Shown: piece after piece, positions 49,716-59,302 of the stretch
Layout of the letters: each line of letters starts with the position of its first letter
Position numbering within the stretch: the stretch's first letter is position 1
From: Halobacillus shinanisalinarum
GTDB taxonomy: Bacteria; Bacillota; Bacilli; Bacillales; Halobacillaceae
Direction: 5' to 3'
Length of the DNA stretch: 64,000 nt
Assembly (NCBI RefSeq): GCF_022919835.1
Contig: NZ_CP095074.1
Coordinates: forward strand, 3,205,501 to 3,269,500
Notes under the pieces: generated by a model
The model's input: the letters and a program-made list of their open reading frames with translations, nothing else
What the model was told of the DNA's origin: nothing
Databases searched by the model: none
Translations under genes and position numbers: made by a program

Positions 49716-51142
49716 ATTTCGAAACGATCATTGGACTAGAGGTCCATGTTGAACTAAAAACAGACTCCAAAATTTTCAGTCCATCCTCCAACATGTTTGG
49801 AGATGAGCCAAACTCGAACGTCAATCCGATTGACCTAGGCTATCCTGGTGTTCTTCCTGTGTTAAATGAAGAAGCCGTGAATTTTGCGATGAAAGCAGCG
49901 ATGGCACTTAATTGTGAGATTGCAACAGATACGAAGTTTGACCGTAAGAACTACTTTTACCCAGATAACCCGAAAGCTTATCAGATTTCTCAATTTGACC
50001 AGCCAATTGGTGAAAATGGCTACATCGATATTGAAGTCGATGGCGTCAAGAAGCGGATTGGAATTACACGTCTGCACATGGAAGAAGATGCCGGTAAATT
50101 GACACACAGCGAGGACGGCTATTCTCTTGTTGACTATAACCGTCAAGGAACACCGCTCGTTGAGATCGTCTCCGAGCCAGATATTCGCTCCCCGAAAGAA
50201 GCGTATGCGTACCTTGAAGCGTTGAAGAATATCATTCAATATACAGGCGTGTCAGACTGTAAGATGGAAGAGGGTTCACTGCGTTGTGACGCCAACCTTT
50301 CCTTACGTCCGATTGGGCAAGAAGAGTTTGGTACGAAGACGGAACTTAAGAACTTGAATTCATTCTCCTTTGTACAAAAAGGCCTCGAGTTCGAAGAGAA
50401 GCGTCAGGAAAAAGTTCTACTTACCGGCGGAGAGATTTTACAAGAAACACGACGTTATGATGAACAAACGAAAGAAACGATTCTCATGCGCGTGAAAGAA
50501 GGGTCCGACGATTATCGCTATTTCCCTGAACCGGACCTTGTGCCATTGCATATTGATGAAGCCTGGAAGAAGCGAATCTTTGAGCAAATTCCTGAATTGC
50601 CTGATGCACGGAAGAAGCGTTACATTGAAGAACTAGAGCTTCCTGCGTATGATGCGATGGTTCTGACGAATAACAAGGAAATGTCGGATTTCTTCGAAGA
50701 AACGATTGCAAGTGACGGAGACATTAAACAAGCGTCCAACTGGCTGATGGGTGAAGTTTCAGCTCACATGAATAAGCAGCAAAAAGAATTCAGTGATTTG
50801 GCTCTTACACCACAATCACTCGCTAAGCTGACGAAACTGATTGAAGATGGAACGATTTCCTCTAAAATTGCTAAGAAGGTCTTCAGCGAGCTTGTTGAAA
50901 AGGGCGGAGACCCAGAGAAAATCGTCAAAGATAAAGGACTCGTCCAAATTTCTGACGAAGGCCAGCTGCGAGAAATTATCACTAAGATTCTCGATGGCAA
51001 CCAACAATCGATCGAAGATTATAAAAATGGGAAAGACAAAGCACTTGGTTTCCTTGTCGGACAGGTGATGAAGGAAACGAAAGGGCAGGCTAACCCGCCG
51101 ATGGTTAATAAAATTATCCTTGAAGAAATGGAAAAACGCTAG
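49712..51142 (+). CDS. gatB: Aspartyl/glutamyl-tRNA amidotransferase subunit B
   Basis: 476 residues: kinase-like cradle domain ([31 protein letters not shown]) and C-terminal YqeY-like tail domain (about residues 330-476) that recognises the tRNA elbow. It phosphorylates and transamidates Glu-tRNA(Gln)/Asp-tRNA(Asn). Translationally coupled to gatA by the ATGA overlap. Confidence 0.97.
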   Translation: MNFETIIGLEVHVELKTDSKIFSPSSNMFGDEPNSNVNPIDLGYPGVLPVLNEEAVNFAMKAAMALNCEIATDTKFDRKNYFYPDNPKAYQISQFDQPIGENGYIDIEVDGVKKRIGITRLHMEEDAGKLTHSEDGYSLVDYNRQGTPLVEIVSEPDIRSPKEAYAYLEALKNIIQYTGVSDCKMEEGSLRCDANLSLRPIGQEEFGTKTELKNLNSFSFVQKGLEFEEKRQEKVLLTGGEILQETRRYDEQTKETILMRVKEGSDDYRYFPEPDLVPLHIDEAWKKRIFEQIPELPDARKKRYIEELELPAYDAMVLTNNKEMSDFFEETIASDGDIKQASNWLMGEVSAHMNKQQKEFSDLALTPQSLAKLTKLIEDGTISSKIAKKVFSELVEKGGDPEKIVKDKGLVQISDEGQLREIITKILDGNQQSIEDYKNGKDKALGFLVGQVMKETKGQANPPMVNKIILEEMEKR

Positions 51143-51152
51143 GAGCCCCTGG

Positions 51153-51182
51153 CAAAAGCACGCACTAACCTGCGTGCTTTTG
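51153..51182 (+). terminator. Terminator after gatB
   Basis: A perfect 12-bp stem, CAAAAGCACGCA with TGCGTGCTTTTG, 6-nt loop. Confidence 0.85.
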
Positions 51183-51324
51183 TATGGTGATGATGAGGTT
51201 CAGCCCCAGACACTCGGGATGGCGTCCTTCAGGGTTGCTCGGTGTTTTAACAGGACGTTTTCATTTTAGTCGAACTTCCTCTAATCGTGTCTACGGGGCT
51301 CGCGCTATTCCTAAGAAAAAGTGC

Positions 51325-51352
51325 TTGCAAATTCTTGAAAAAAAGCTATGAT
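51325..51352 (+). promoter_or_regulatory. Promoter of dgkB
   Basis: TTGCAA (51325-51330) and TATGAT (51347-51352), 16 bp apart, about 40 bp before the start codon. The preceding 51183-51324 shows no gene. Confidence 0.5.
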
Positions 51353-51389
51353 GTAATTTGGAGCATACCTGGATGAAGGAGGGCTTACT

Positions 51390-52325
51390 ATGCAACGTGC
51401 CCGAATAATATACAATCCGACATCAGGAAGAGAAGTGATCAGGAAAGTCCTTCCTGACATCCTGCAACGTTTCGAGCAAACTGGCTATGAAACCTCTACA
51501 CACGCAACAACATGTGCCGGAGATGCAACAAAAGCAGCGCAAATCGCTGTTGACAGAAAGTTTGATGTCGTGGTTGCAGCAGGTGGGGACGGAACGATCA
51601 ACGAAGTCATTAATGGCGTAGCTGAACAGCCATTCAGACCGAAACTTGGCATTATTCCAGTCGGAACAACAAACGATTTCGCGCGCGCACTTTACGTTCC
51701 GCGCAATATTCATAAAGCAGTCGATGTGATTTTACAAGACTATTCAACACCACTTGATATCGGCCGCGTCAACGATCAATATTTCATGAACATCGCAGGC
51801 GGAGGGAAGATCACCGAGCTTTCCTACGAAGTCCCTAGTAAACTCAAGACTATGCTTGGACAACTTGCCTATTATTTAAAAGGGATCGAAATGCTGCCAT
51901 CTGTTAGACCTACTTATGTTGAAATGGAATACGATGGTAAGCTGTATAAAGGCGATATTATGCTGTTTCTCGTGTCGAACACCAACTCTGTAGGTGGCCT
52001 TGAAAAGCTTGCACCAAAAGCGAAGATGGACGATGGTTTATTTGATTTAATGATCATTGAGAAGATGAACATCGCTGAATTTGTAAGGCTAGCTACACTT
52101 GCCATACAAGGAACACATTTAAACCACCCTAAATTCATTCACACAACCGCAAGCCGAGTGAAAGTGAAGACAGAGGAGAAGATGCAGCTTAACATTGATG
52201 GAGAATTTGGCGGACTTCTCCCAGGTGAATTCGTCAATCTCTATAAACACATCGACTTTTTTGTACCAGAAGATAAATTCTCAGATGAGCGCATTATTCA
52301 TGAAAAGCGGTCATCAGTTGAATAA
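51390..52325 (+). CDS. dgkB: Diacylglycerol kinase DgkB
   Basis: 311 residues, soluble lipid kinase of the DAGK catalytic family. NPTSGRE at the N-terminus, the nucleotide loop AAGGDGTINEVING and PVGTTNDFARAL are diagnostic. It returns diacylglycerol from lipoteichoic acid synthesis to phosphatidic acid. AAGGAGGGC precedes the ATG. Position between gatB and rlmCD as in B. subtilis. Confidence 0.95.
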   Translation: MQRARIIYNPTSGREVIRKVLPDILQRFEQTGYETSTHATTCAGDATKAAQIAVDRKFDVVVAAGGDGTINEVINGVAEQPFRPKLGIIPVGTTNDFARALYVPRNIHKAVDVILQDYSTPLDIGRVNDQYFMNIAGGGKITELSYEVPSKLKTMLGQLAYYLKGIEMLPSVRPTYVEMEYDGKLYKGDIMLFLVSNTNSVGGLEKLAPKAKMDDGLFDLMIIEKMNIAEFVRLATLAIQGTHLNHPKFIHTTASRVKVKTEEKMQLNIDGEFGGLLPGEFVNLYKHIDFFVPEDKFSDERIIHEKRSSVE

Positions 52326-52327
52326 TC

Positions 52328-52373
52328 TAAAAAGCCATTTCTGCATTTGTATAAATGTGGGGGTGGCTTTTTA
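52328..52373 (+). terminator. Terminator after dgkB
   Basis: TAAAAAGCCA pairs with TGGCTTTTTA around an inner pairing of CATTT with AAATG. Confidence 0.82.
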
Positions 52374-52420
52374 ACGTCTCTCTGAGAGGAGGGGATAGTT
52401 TTCTGGCTTTATGGGTTGAG

Positions 52421-52516
52421 GATTCTGAAATAACGTTCTATGATTCCGAAATAAGTTGAGGTGATTCTGAAATAATGTGAAGGATTCTTAAATAAATAGC
52501 TTGGATTCTCAAATAT
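52421..52516. repeat. Intergenic array with 21 bp period, core GATTCNNAAATA
   Basis: GATTC followed by two variable bases and AAATA occurs at 52421, 52442, 52463, 52483 and 52504; spacings are 21, 21, 20 and 21 bp. The bases between cores are not conserved. It begins about 50 bp behind the dgkB terminator, and the last unit contains the stop codon of the minus-strand NERD gene. Confidence 0.78.
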
Positions 52517-53474
52517 CAGGTTTTAGCTTATATTTTCGGTCTTTCGTGCGTCCGGAAAAGCTTTGACTATTTTCTAATAAAATCCTTCTCGCTGTGTATT
52601 CCGTTTTGATTTCCGCGAACTCCCGGAATTCCACATTAGAGATCTCATTTCCCACAAGAAGTTGAAAATCGCGCAACGCCGCTAAGTGAGCATTCTTCGA
52701 TTTAAACCCACACCACCCGCAAACCCGGTGGTCTCGCCTACGCTCCATAGGGAACCTTTTGCATTTTTGACATTGAACACCTTTTACTAAATCCTCTATT
52801 GTTAAATTAAACTTTTCAAGAATACGGCCGCGATAAGGCGTGTTTTCTTTTTCAAAGCGACTCGCTGCCGTCTTTATTTGGGGGAAATCCCAATACTCCC
52901 TGTTAAATATAGATGTTAGACTTGTCACGGATGAGAGAATTTGTTTCGGACGGATGATACGCTTTCTTCGTCCTTCTGGGTCAGGTCCATATGTCTTGAT
53001 GACTGTCTTGGGATTGGTAACCACCACAAATGAGTGAGTCGGAATCTCAGGGAAATTGAATTGGTCTAGCCACATTTTAAGTTGATAACTTTGGTGTTCT
53101 ACTTGTAAAAAAGGATCTGGAAATGTTTCTTTTTTGCCCTCAAAAATACGGAAAAGTTGGTGGTGTTCGAAGTCGAAAATAAGTTTTCCCCGAAAATTTT
53201 TTACTTCAATAATGAGAAGGAAGAAAGGAGTGAGGACGAGGCAGTCAATTTGAAAGTGTTGGATACCGTCGAAGAGGCGGATGTCCTGGATAACATGGTA
53301 TTCTTCTGAGTGAAGGTATTGAAGGAAATGGTCGGTGGTAGTTTCTCCAAAGTGGCCGGCCGACCTTATGGCATACTGTTCTTGGACGTCGCTGCGTTTC
53401 GAGTGAACAAGGGGCAGGCGCCCAAGTAATGATGCCAGTTGCTTGTGTTGTGTGGTCTCCATTCTTTTTTCCAA
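52509..53474 (-). CDS. NERD domain protein with C-terminal zinc ribbon
   Basis: 321 residues. A NERD (nuclease-related) domain occupies about residues 40-155 with the restriction-fold pattern IDCLVLTPFFLLIIEVKNF (Asp, then Glu-x-Lys). A C-terminal Cys4 ribbon (CQKC...CGWCGF) probably binds zinc. The function of NERD proteins is unproven; DNA processing is suggested by fold. It is transcribed opposite to its neighbours, with no partner gene, and its 3' end lies inside the GATTC array. Confidence 0.82.
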   Translation of the reverse strand: MEKRMETTQHKQLASLLGRLPLVHSKRSDVQEQYAIRSAGHFGETTTDHFLQYLHSEEYHVIQDIRLFDGIQHFQIDCLVLTPFFLLIIEVKNFRGKLIFDFEHHQLFRIFEGKKETFPDPFLQVEHQSYQLKMWLDQFNFPEIPTHSFVVVTNPKTVIKTYGPDPEGRRKRIIRPKQILSSVTSLTSIFNREYWDFPQIKTAASRFEKENTPYRGRILEKFNLTIEDLVKGVQCQKCKRFPMERRRDHRVCGWCGFKSKNAHLAALRDFQLLVGNEISNVEFREFAEIKTEYTARRILLENSQSFSGRTKDRKYKLKPDI

Positions 53475-53798
53475 AATATATCACGCTCCAATCCTTAATA
53501 GTATTCGTTATGTTATAAGAATTTCCTCTATTTTAGCGCCTGAAAACTCCTGTGACCTCAAGGGACACAGGAGTATGATAGTCAATCATATTCCGTTTGA
53601 ACTTCTTATGGTGGTTCTTTACCAAGAAGGTAATACGACACTTATGAAGGTAGCGCTAGAATAAACATTCCCCCTTTCTGTAGAAATATAAATCCCCGAT
53701 ACAAAACATTTAGATAAAGGAAAACTAGTCGCTTATGATTTTATCCCTTGATATGGTAAACTTTAAACAGCAATGATGAGAAAAGGACGGATCAAACC
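53475..53798. other. Spacer between NERD gene and rlmCD with a hairpin
   Basis: Contains a perfect inverted repeat, ACTCCTGTG (53546-53554) and CACAGGAGT (53566-53574), with an 11-nt loop and no T run. A 28-codon open stretch behind it (53575 onward) has its ribosome site only 2 nt from the ATG and is not called. I see no clear promoter for rlmCD. Confidence 0.4.
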
Positions 53799-55178
53799 AT
53801 GGCCAAACCAAAGCCACCCGTACAGAAAAATGAAACCATTAAACTTACGTTCGAGGACCTCACCCACGAAGGCAGTGGGGTTGGAAAAGTCGACAGCTAT
53901 CCCCTGTTCGTCCCCTACGGCCTTCCCGGAGAAACCGCTCAAGTCAAAGTGATAAAAGTGAAGAAAAATTTCGGCTTCGGCAAATTGCTAGAGGTCGACA
54001 AAACAAGTGAAGATCGAGTGGAGCCCCCTTGTGACGTCTTCTACCAATGCGGCGGCTGTCAGTTGCAGCACATGAGCTACAGCATGCAGCTTGACATGAA
54101 ACGCAATCAAGTGAAAAACGCTATGAAGAAAATTGGACATCTTGAGCACGTCCCCGTTCACGAAACAATCGGAATGGACGACCCATGGCGCTATCGTAAT
54201 AAAATACAAATTCCAGTTGGACAGAAGGAAGACGGCCAACTGATGACAGGCTTTTACCAAAAGCGCAGCCATAACATTATCGACATGGACACCTGTGTCA
54301 TCCAGGATGAAATGAATGACCGCATGGTGGAATCCGTACGACGTATTGCCAGCCGCCTGGGAATTGATGCGTATGACGAAGAATCCCATCGGGGTGTGTT
54401 GCGTCACATTATGGTACGCACGGGACAAACGACGAAGGATATCATGATCATCCTCGTAACCCGTACGAAAAAGCTGCCCCATAAAGATGAACTGATCGAT
54501 CAATTACGTGAAACTTTTCCAAACGTGAAGTCGGTTGTTCATAATGTGAACCCCAATAAGACAAATATCATTTTGGGAAAAGAAACGACCGTTCTATGGG
54601 GCGATGAATACATTTACGACACGATTGGTGACGTGAAATTCATGATCTCGCCAAAATCCTTTTACCAAGTCAACCCGACACAAACGAAGAAGCTCTATGA
54701 TCAAGCATTACAGTATGCTGACTTGCGCGGCGGGGAAACTGTGATCGACGCCTACTGTGGTATCGGCACCATCTCTCTGTTCTTAGCACAAAAGGCGAAG
54801 AAAGTTTATGGGGTTGAAATTGTTCCTGAAGCGGTCACTGACGCTAAGAAAAATGCCCGTTTGAATAAGATGGATAACGCTGAATTTTATGTAGGACAAG
54901 CCGAAGAAATCATGCCGTGGTGGCGTAACCAAGGATTACGTCCAGACGTGATTGTTGTTGATCCGCCAAGGAAAGGCTGTGATGAGGAGTTGTTGAAAGC
55001 CATGCTGGATATGGAGCCGGAGCGGATTGTCTATGTGTCCTGTAATCCATCGACGCTTGCGCGTGATTTGCGTGTGCTTGAGGATGGGGGTTACGAGACG
55101 AAAGAGGTTCAGCCTGTTGATATGTTTCCTCAGACGGAACATGTTGAGTGCGTTACCTATTTAACCCCTAAATTATAG
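53799..55178 (+). CDS. rlmCD: 23S rRNA (uracil-5)-methyltransferase RlmCD
   Basis: 459 residues of the RumA/TrmA family. It has an N-terminal TRAM domain (residues 10-70), an iron-sulfur cysteine set (Cys78, Cys84, Cys87 in [12 protein letters not shown], and a fourth near 165), the SAM-binding [20 protein letters not shown], and the nucleophile cysteine in [11 protein letters not shown]. In B. subtilis the homologue methylates U747 and U1939. The ATG start follows AAAAGGAC. Confidence 0.92.
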   Translation: MAKPKPPVQKNETIKLTFEDLTHEGSGVGKVDSYPLFVPYGLPGETAQVKVIKVKKNFGFGKLLEVDKTSEDRVEPPCDVFYQCGGCQLQHMSYSMQLDMKRNQVKNAMKKIGHLEHVPVHETIGMDDPWRYRNKIQIPVGQKEDGQLMTGFYQKRSHNIIDMDTCVIQDEMNDRMVESVRRIASRLGIDAYDEESHRGVLRHIMVRTGQTTKDIMIILVTRTKKLPHKDELIDQLRETFPNVKSVVHNVNPNKTNIILGKETTVLWGDEYIYDTIGDVKFMISPKSFYQVNPTQTKKLYDQALQYADLRGGETVIDAYCGIGTISLFLAQKAKKVYGVEIVPEAVTDAKKNARLNKMDNAEFYVGQAEEIMPWWRNQGLRPDVIVVDPPRKGCDEELLKAMLDMEPERIVYVSCNPSTLARDLRVLEDGGYETKEVQPVDMFPQTEHVECVTYLTPKL

Positions 55179-55191
55179 GTTTTTATAAAAG

Positions 55192-55236
55192 AAAAACACG
55201 TGAGTGATCACATTTTGACCACTTACGTGTTTTTTC
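55192..55236 (+). terminator. Terminator after rlmCD
   Basis: AAAAACACGTGAGTG pairs with CACTTACGTGTTTTTT, bidirectional in appearance. Confidence 0.85.
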
Positions 55237-55415
55237 TGTAGATTCAAATTAAAGTCGTACCGTTTAAAACAAAGTTTTACCGTTAGATATGGATTATTGA
55301 TATTTGAGGATTTTTCTTATTAAGCAATCGGGCCAGATCGTATTGTTGTACAAATAACGAGTTAATAAAGGTTAGATTCCAATCATTTGGGGTCTAACCT
55401 AATTTAATCTTTATT

Positions 55416-55444
55416 TTGTATAACTTTACTTTACTTTTATACAA
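55416..55444. promoter_or_regulatory. Inverted repeat upstream of the HTH gene, possible operator
   Basis: TTGTATAA (55416-55423) and TTATACAA (55437-55444) are perfect complements 13 bp apart, 45 bp before the start of the HTH gene. A short dyad ACTAT/ATAGT follows near 55453-55468. Autoregulation is inferred. The rest of the spacer from 55237 is AT-rich without a gene. Confidence 0.4.
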
Positions 55445-55489
55445 CGATAGTTTACTATGTAAGTATAGTTAAAGAGGAAGGTGTTGAGC

Positions 55490-55726
55490 TTGAAAGATAA
55501 ATTTGAGGATTATATTGAAAATAAAGTGTATGAACACAGGGTTTTAAAAAGAATGACACAAAAAGATTTAGCGGACGCTGTCGGTGTATCTAAGCAAACT
55601 ATATTTGTTATGGAGAAGAATAATTACTCACCTTCTCTTGTTTTAGCTTTTCGAATAGCTGATTTCTTTGACGTAGATGTTAACGATATTTTTACTTATG
55701 TGAAAGGAAGTGATCAAAATGAATAA
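55490..55726 (+). CDS. Small XRE-family regulator
   Basis: 78 residues with a single Cro/C1-type helix-turn-helix ([38 protein letters not shown]). TTG 55490 follows AGGAAGGTG; the frame runs to a GTG at 55481 that abuts the ribosome site. Its end overlaps the next gene by 8 bp. Such regulators commonly pair with a small membrane protein that they control. Confidence 0.85.
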   Translation: MKDKFEDYIENKVYEHRVLKRMTQKDLADAVGVSKQTIFVMEKNNYSPSLVLAFRIADFFDVDVNDIFTYVKGSDQNE

Positions 55727-56072
55727 TGAGTCTATCTCAGGAAAAATAACACATACACTCTTTGATCCTTTGAGAACCTGGGTGGAAGCGTCAACTGGTA
55801 ATTGGAATATGCTTATTGTTAGTGGTTTTGTACTGCTTATAGTCGGATTGATTCTGTTCTTTGTATATTTCGTAAAAATGGGTAAAACTGACGAAAGAAC
55901 AAATAAAATACAATTAAATAGTACCCTCATTATGTTAGTTGTAATAGTTTTGTGTGACGTTATTTTCCCGAAAGACTATATGTGGCAAATTTTCTTCTTA
56001 TTTAAATATGCTTTTGCATTCATTGCTTCAGGAATATATCTAGCTGTTCGATATAAAAAGGATTTTTCTTAA
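55719..56072 (+). CDS. Small membrane protein paired with the XRE regulator
   Basis: 117 residues with three predicted membrane helices (about 28-50, 68-86 and 90-110) and a conserved-looking loop [11 protein letters not shown], which recalls DUF2178/DUF3796 proteins. ATG 55719 follows AAAGGAAGTGA within the HTH gene, so the two are coupled. The function is unknown. Confidence 0.75.
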   Translation: MNNESISGKITHTLFDPLRTWVEASTGNWNMLIVSGFVLLIVGLILFFVYFVKMGKTDERTNKIQLNSTLIMLVVIVLCDVIFPKDYMWQIFFLFKYAFAFIASGIYLAVRYKKDFS

Positions 56073-56116
56073 CTAAAGAACTGGCTAAACATGAAAGTTT
56101 GATAGTTCCGCAAAAC

Positions 56117-56178
56117 GGGCGCAAATCTTGAATAAGACTTGTGCTCCTTCTTTGTGGAAAGGGCCATTTTGTGGAATA
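56117..56178. repeat. Dispersed repeat, fullest copy
   Basis: Two blocks, GGGCGC-N7-GAATAA (56117-56135) and GGGCCATTTTGTGGAATA (56161-56178). The first block recurs at 58168-58186 and the second at 60262-60279 (16 of 18). The 5' part also forms a hairpin (GGGCGCAAATCTT with AAGACTTGTGCTC, G-U pairs). Confidence 0.45.
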
Positions 56179-56278
56179 AGAAAGGGTCTATATTCTACAT
56201 TGATAAGGATCTTCGAAAGTCCCCTTATTCCACCTTTTCTGATTATCAAGACCTAAATTGTAAAAAGTCATAAAAAAT

Positions 56279-56334
56279 AAAGGGCGGTATATATTAGTCA
56301 TGACTAATTATATACCGCCCTTTTGTGATGTCTT
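56279..56334. terminator. Very long near-perfect palindromic hairpin, terminator-like
   Basis: Arms of about 22 bases from AAAGGGCGGTATATA to TATACCGCCCTTTT enclose TTAGTCATGACTAA, which is itself palindromic; only one extra base breaks symmetry. The A and T flanks fit a bidirectional terminator. It lies before the deacetylase gene, and an operator or a small mobile element is also conceivable. Confidence 0.65.
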
Positions 56335-56413
56335 GTTCCTCGGGTTTTACAGATTTGATTTTATGATAAAATAGGATTCTATTAAACTAATAATTAAAAG
56401 GAATTGAGCTATC

Positions 56414-57868
56414 ATGATCAAACGTATAAAATTGCCTGCGTGGTTTGTTATTGTTTTGTTGCTTGCTGGAATTACTTTTGGAATAAATCAAGTGGTTGCC
56501 AAAGTTTTGGAGGAATCGTCTGAATCAAATGTACCGAAAGAGAAAGTTGTTAGTTCGAGTGTTTATCCCGGTTTGAACATAAAAACGAAGACGAAAGAAA
56601 CGGACCTCTATACATTATCAGTCAGTCAGCCATATACAGAATTTAATAAAGTTAATAAACCTATTGATGAATGGGTAGATAAACAGAAAAAAGAATTTAC
56701 ATTAGGCATAAAAAAATCGCAAAATATGCTTGAGAAGAATGGTATTCGTGCGCACTTAAATATACAAGCAGAAACGGAAAAACTAGCCGATAAAATCTAT
56801 ACGCTCGAATTACAGGCATATCAGATAACAGGCGGAGCAAACGGAATGACAAAAATGAAGTCATTTGTCATTGATCTGAATCAAAAGAAACTGTTACATC
56901 TTGATGATGTTTTTCAGTTGGATGAAAAGGCGATAAAGGACATCCAAAACCTTATTACGGCAGAGTTACACAGCAATCAAAAAATCAGCAGCTATATCTC
57001 TGATGACTTGGTAAAGAAAGCCTTAAACACCCCTGAAAAATGGAAGTGGTCTGTCAGCCCTAAGAACGTGACATTTTATTTTGATGAATATGAAATAGCA
57101 GCAGGTGCGGCGGGTGCGATAAAAGTGGAAATTCCAATGAAGAAAGTCAAACCGTATCTGAATGAAAAATTTGCCAAAAAAATAGATGTGAAGATCCCTG
57201 AAAAAGAAAACAGCAAGGAAGAAGAAGAGCATTCAGAGGACAAGGTGAAACTTGACACGGATGGAAAATATGTCGCGTTGACCTTTGATGATGGTCCTCA
57301 TCCGGAAGTGACGCCGCGAATTCTGGATACACTAAAAAAGCATGATGCCAAAGCAACATTTTTCATGCTTGGAAGTCAGGTGGAATATTACCCATCCCTT
57401 GCCAATAAGGTGGAGGAGGCAGGCCATGAAATTGGAAACCATACGATGAATCATCAGGACTTAACCCTTCTGCAGCCAAGTAAAATTAGGGAAGAGGTCC
57501 AGAAATCCAATCGTATTATTGAGAATGCAACCGGCCAAACTTCAACATTATTACGTCCGCCGTATGGTGCATCAAACGGTAATGTAAAACAGGTTGCAAA
57601 ACATATGGAAACACCAATGGCGATGTGGTCTGTTGATTCGCTTGACTGGAAAAGTCGTAATGCAACAGCGGTAAATGAGGAAGTGATGTCGAATGTTGCA
57701 CCTGGATCGATTGTGTTACTACATGATATTCATCCTTCAACCGCTGATGCATTGCCGCAACTATTGACCTCCCTGGAGAAGCAGGGCTATCAGATGGTCA
57801 CTGTTTCACAGCTTCTTGAATTAAGGGAGAAAAAAGGCGTTGGTCCATATTACGGTAAAATAGGTTAG
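56414..57868 (+). CDS. pdaC: Membrane-anchored peptidoglycan deacetylase, PdaC-like
   Basis: 484 residues: an N-terminal membrane anchor (residues 9-29), DUF4163/DUF3298-type regions (about 45-250), a lysine/glutamate-rich linker, and a C-terminal NodB deacetylase domain (about 285-475). Metal and catalytic motifs are TFDDGP, NHTMNH, RPPYG, VDSLDW and LLHDIHP. The same architecture defines B. subtilis PdaC, which deacetylates peptidoglycan N-acetylmuramic acid. Single gene; no promoter assigned. Confidence 0.88.
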   Translation: MIKRIKLPAWFVIVLLLAGITFGINQVVAKVLEESSESNVPKEKVVSSSVYPGLNIKTKTKETDLYTLSVSQPYTEFNKVNKPIDEWVDKQKKEFTLGIKKSQNMLEKNGIRAHLNIQAETEKLADKIYTLELQAYQITGGANGMTKMKSFVIDLNQKKLLHLDDVFQLDEKAIKDIQNLITAELHSNQKISSYISDDLVKKALNTPEKWKWSVSPKNVTFYFDEYEIAAGAAGAIKVEIPMKKVKPYLNEKFAKKIDVKIPEKENSKEEEEHSEDKVKLDTDGKYVALTFDDGPHPEVTPRILDTLKKHDAKATFFMLGSQVEYYPSLANKVEEAGHEIGNHTMNHQDLTLLQPSKIREEVQKSNRIIENATGQTSTLLRPPYGASNGNVKQVAKHMETPMAMWSVDSLDWKSRNATAVNEEVMSNVAPGSIVLLHDIHPSTADALPQLLTSLEKQGYQMVTVSQLLELREKKGVGPYYGKIG

Positions 57869-57985
57869 GAAGGAGCGCTAAGCAGTAATAGGGGCAAAGT
57901 ACTGTTTCATGCTTAGTTCTGTAATGTTTATAATCTGTATGGGAGTTGTCTTTCTCAAACCGCAACTTAGGGAATTTGACAAAAG

Positions 57986-58138
57986 ATGACACTTAACGAG
58001 TCGGATGCAAAAAGTCTTTTAATGCTTACAGCTACAAATATTTATAGAGTAAATAGTGGAAATGGAAGTTTTACAAGTGATAACTGTGTAGATGAATTGA
58101 TAAGGTTATATAATAGCATCCCTGAACCTAAAAAGTGA
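57986..58138 (+). CDS. Possible small protein
   Basis: A 50-codon frame with natural amino-acid composition (starts MTLNESDAKSL, ends IPEPKK). The ribosome site is weak (AGGGAA, about 13 nt away). It may be a real small protein or the remnant of a larger gene. The surrounding 57869-58280 otherwise holds only a repeat half and a hairpin. Confidence 0.35.
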   Translation: MTLNESDAKSLLMLTATNIYRVNSGNGSFTSDNCVDELIRLYNSIPEPKK

Positions 58139-58167
58139 AAAATTCAAACTGAAGTTCTTCAGCTATC

Positions 58168-58186
58168 GGGCGCCTTTCCGGAATAA
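58168..58186. repeat. Dispersed repeat, 5' half
   Basis: GGGCGC-N7-GAATAA, same spacing as at 56117-56135, preceded by CAGCTATC. The second block of the full copy is absent. Confidence 0.4.
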
Positions 58187-58220
58187 AAGGCTTCTTCACT
58201 TAATAGGATAGGTCAGTATA

Positions 58221-58267
58221 GAAAGTCCCTCAGAGTTGGATAACTTCCTTAAACTTTGAGGACTTTC
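58221..58267 (-). terminator. Hairpin behind the EamA gene
   Basis: GAAAGTCCCTCAGAGTT pairs with AACTTTGAGGACTTTC (two irregularities). The T run on the minus strand is weak, so terminator function is probable but not certain. Confidence 0.5.
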
Positions 58268-58280
58268 CCCGTTTATGTGA

Positions 58281-59198
58281 TTATCTTTTTGAAGAAGGGT
58301 CTTTATTCAATGCCAATAATAAAGTCATCCCAATAATACAAGCTGTACCAACCCATTGAAAAAATCCAAAAGGCTCGTTTAACCAAATGACCGTTGTTAA
58401 CACAGCTGACAGGGGCTCTAAGCTACCTAACAGGCTTGTTTCTTTAGGTGAAAGACTTTGTAAGCTTTCAATATAGAACCAAAATGCAATCATCGTACCG
58501 AAAATGATTATAAAAACGAGGTAAAAATAGATTTCCGCAGTTAAGCTTGTAAAGTCCATTCGCCAAGGTGAATGGATAAAACTTAATGCAAAACCGCCAA
58601 TAACCATAGCCCAGCCAACGATAACAAGGGAATCGTATTGCGCAAGGAGAGGAACGGCATATAACGTGTAAAAGGCTAACGCAGCGCCAGATAAAACACC
58701 CCAAACGATGGCAAGTATAGGCACAGATAGTTGTGATATGGATCCATTTGTTAATAAGAAAAAGCAACCAACTAAAGCAAGCGAAACCGTCAACAAATCT
58801 TGGCGTGTTAAAACCGTTTGTTTGCGTACAAGTAAATAAATAATAATCATTACAGGGGCTAGATATTGTAATAGCGTTGCAACAGCAGCATTACTATGAT
58901 TAATCGATGCCATATATGTGTATTGAACCCCAAGCATGCCGAGTAATCCGAAAATAATCAGCTGTACAGCTGTCTTTTTATTTTTCCAAACACCAAGGAT
59001 CTGAGAATGGTCCTTTCTAAAACCCTGGACAGCTAAAAGCAAAAAACCAGCTATGAGCAGGCGAATGGTGACGAGCCAATTGACATCTATGGCATATTGT
59101 TGAAAGAGTTTTTGTGAAACCGTACCACCGACACCCCAAAAGATGGCTCCTGTTATAACAAGCAATAACCCTGTGTTTTTAGTAGGCCTATCCATCAT
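58281..59198 (-). CDS. EamA/DMT-family transporter
   Basis: 305 residues with ten membrane helices formed by two EamA repeats (about 10-140 and 155-295), including SLEPLSAVL in TM9, a typical DMT motif. TTGAGGTGA precedes the double ATG. Members export amino acids or metabolites. It diverges from an AraC regulator across 104 bp, so it is the likely target of that regulator. Substrate unknown. Confidence 0.9.
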   Translation of the reverse strand: MMDRPTKNTGLLLVITGAIFWGVGGTVSQKLFQQYAIDVNWLVTIRLLIAGFLLLAVQGFRKDHSQILGVWKNKKTAVQLIIFGLLGMLGVQYTYMASINHSNAAVATLLQYLAPVMIIIYLLVRKQTVLTRQDLLTVSLALVGCFFLLTNGSISQLSVPILAIVWGVLSGAALAFYTLYAVPLLAQYDSLVIVGWAMVIGGFALSFIHSPWRMDFTSLTAEIYFYLVFIIIFGTMIAFWFYIESLQSLSPKETSLLGSLEPLSAVLTTVIWLNEPFGFFQWVGTACIIGMTLLLALNKDPSSKR

Positions 59199-59302
59199 TG
59201 ATTTTTCACCTCAAAATATAATGATAATGTTATAATAAATAAAAATTTGCTTCAAAAATATATGGTTCGAATAAAAAAATATAAATATATTGAGGTGATG
59301 AC

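Noticed and set aside
53575..53664. Short frame behind the hairpin upstream of rlmCD
   Set aside because: The Shine-Dalgarno-like AGGAG is only 2 nt from the ATG and belongs to the hairpin arm; no family resemblance.
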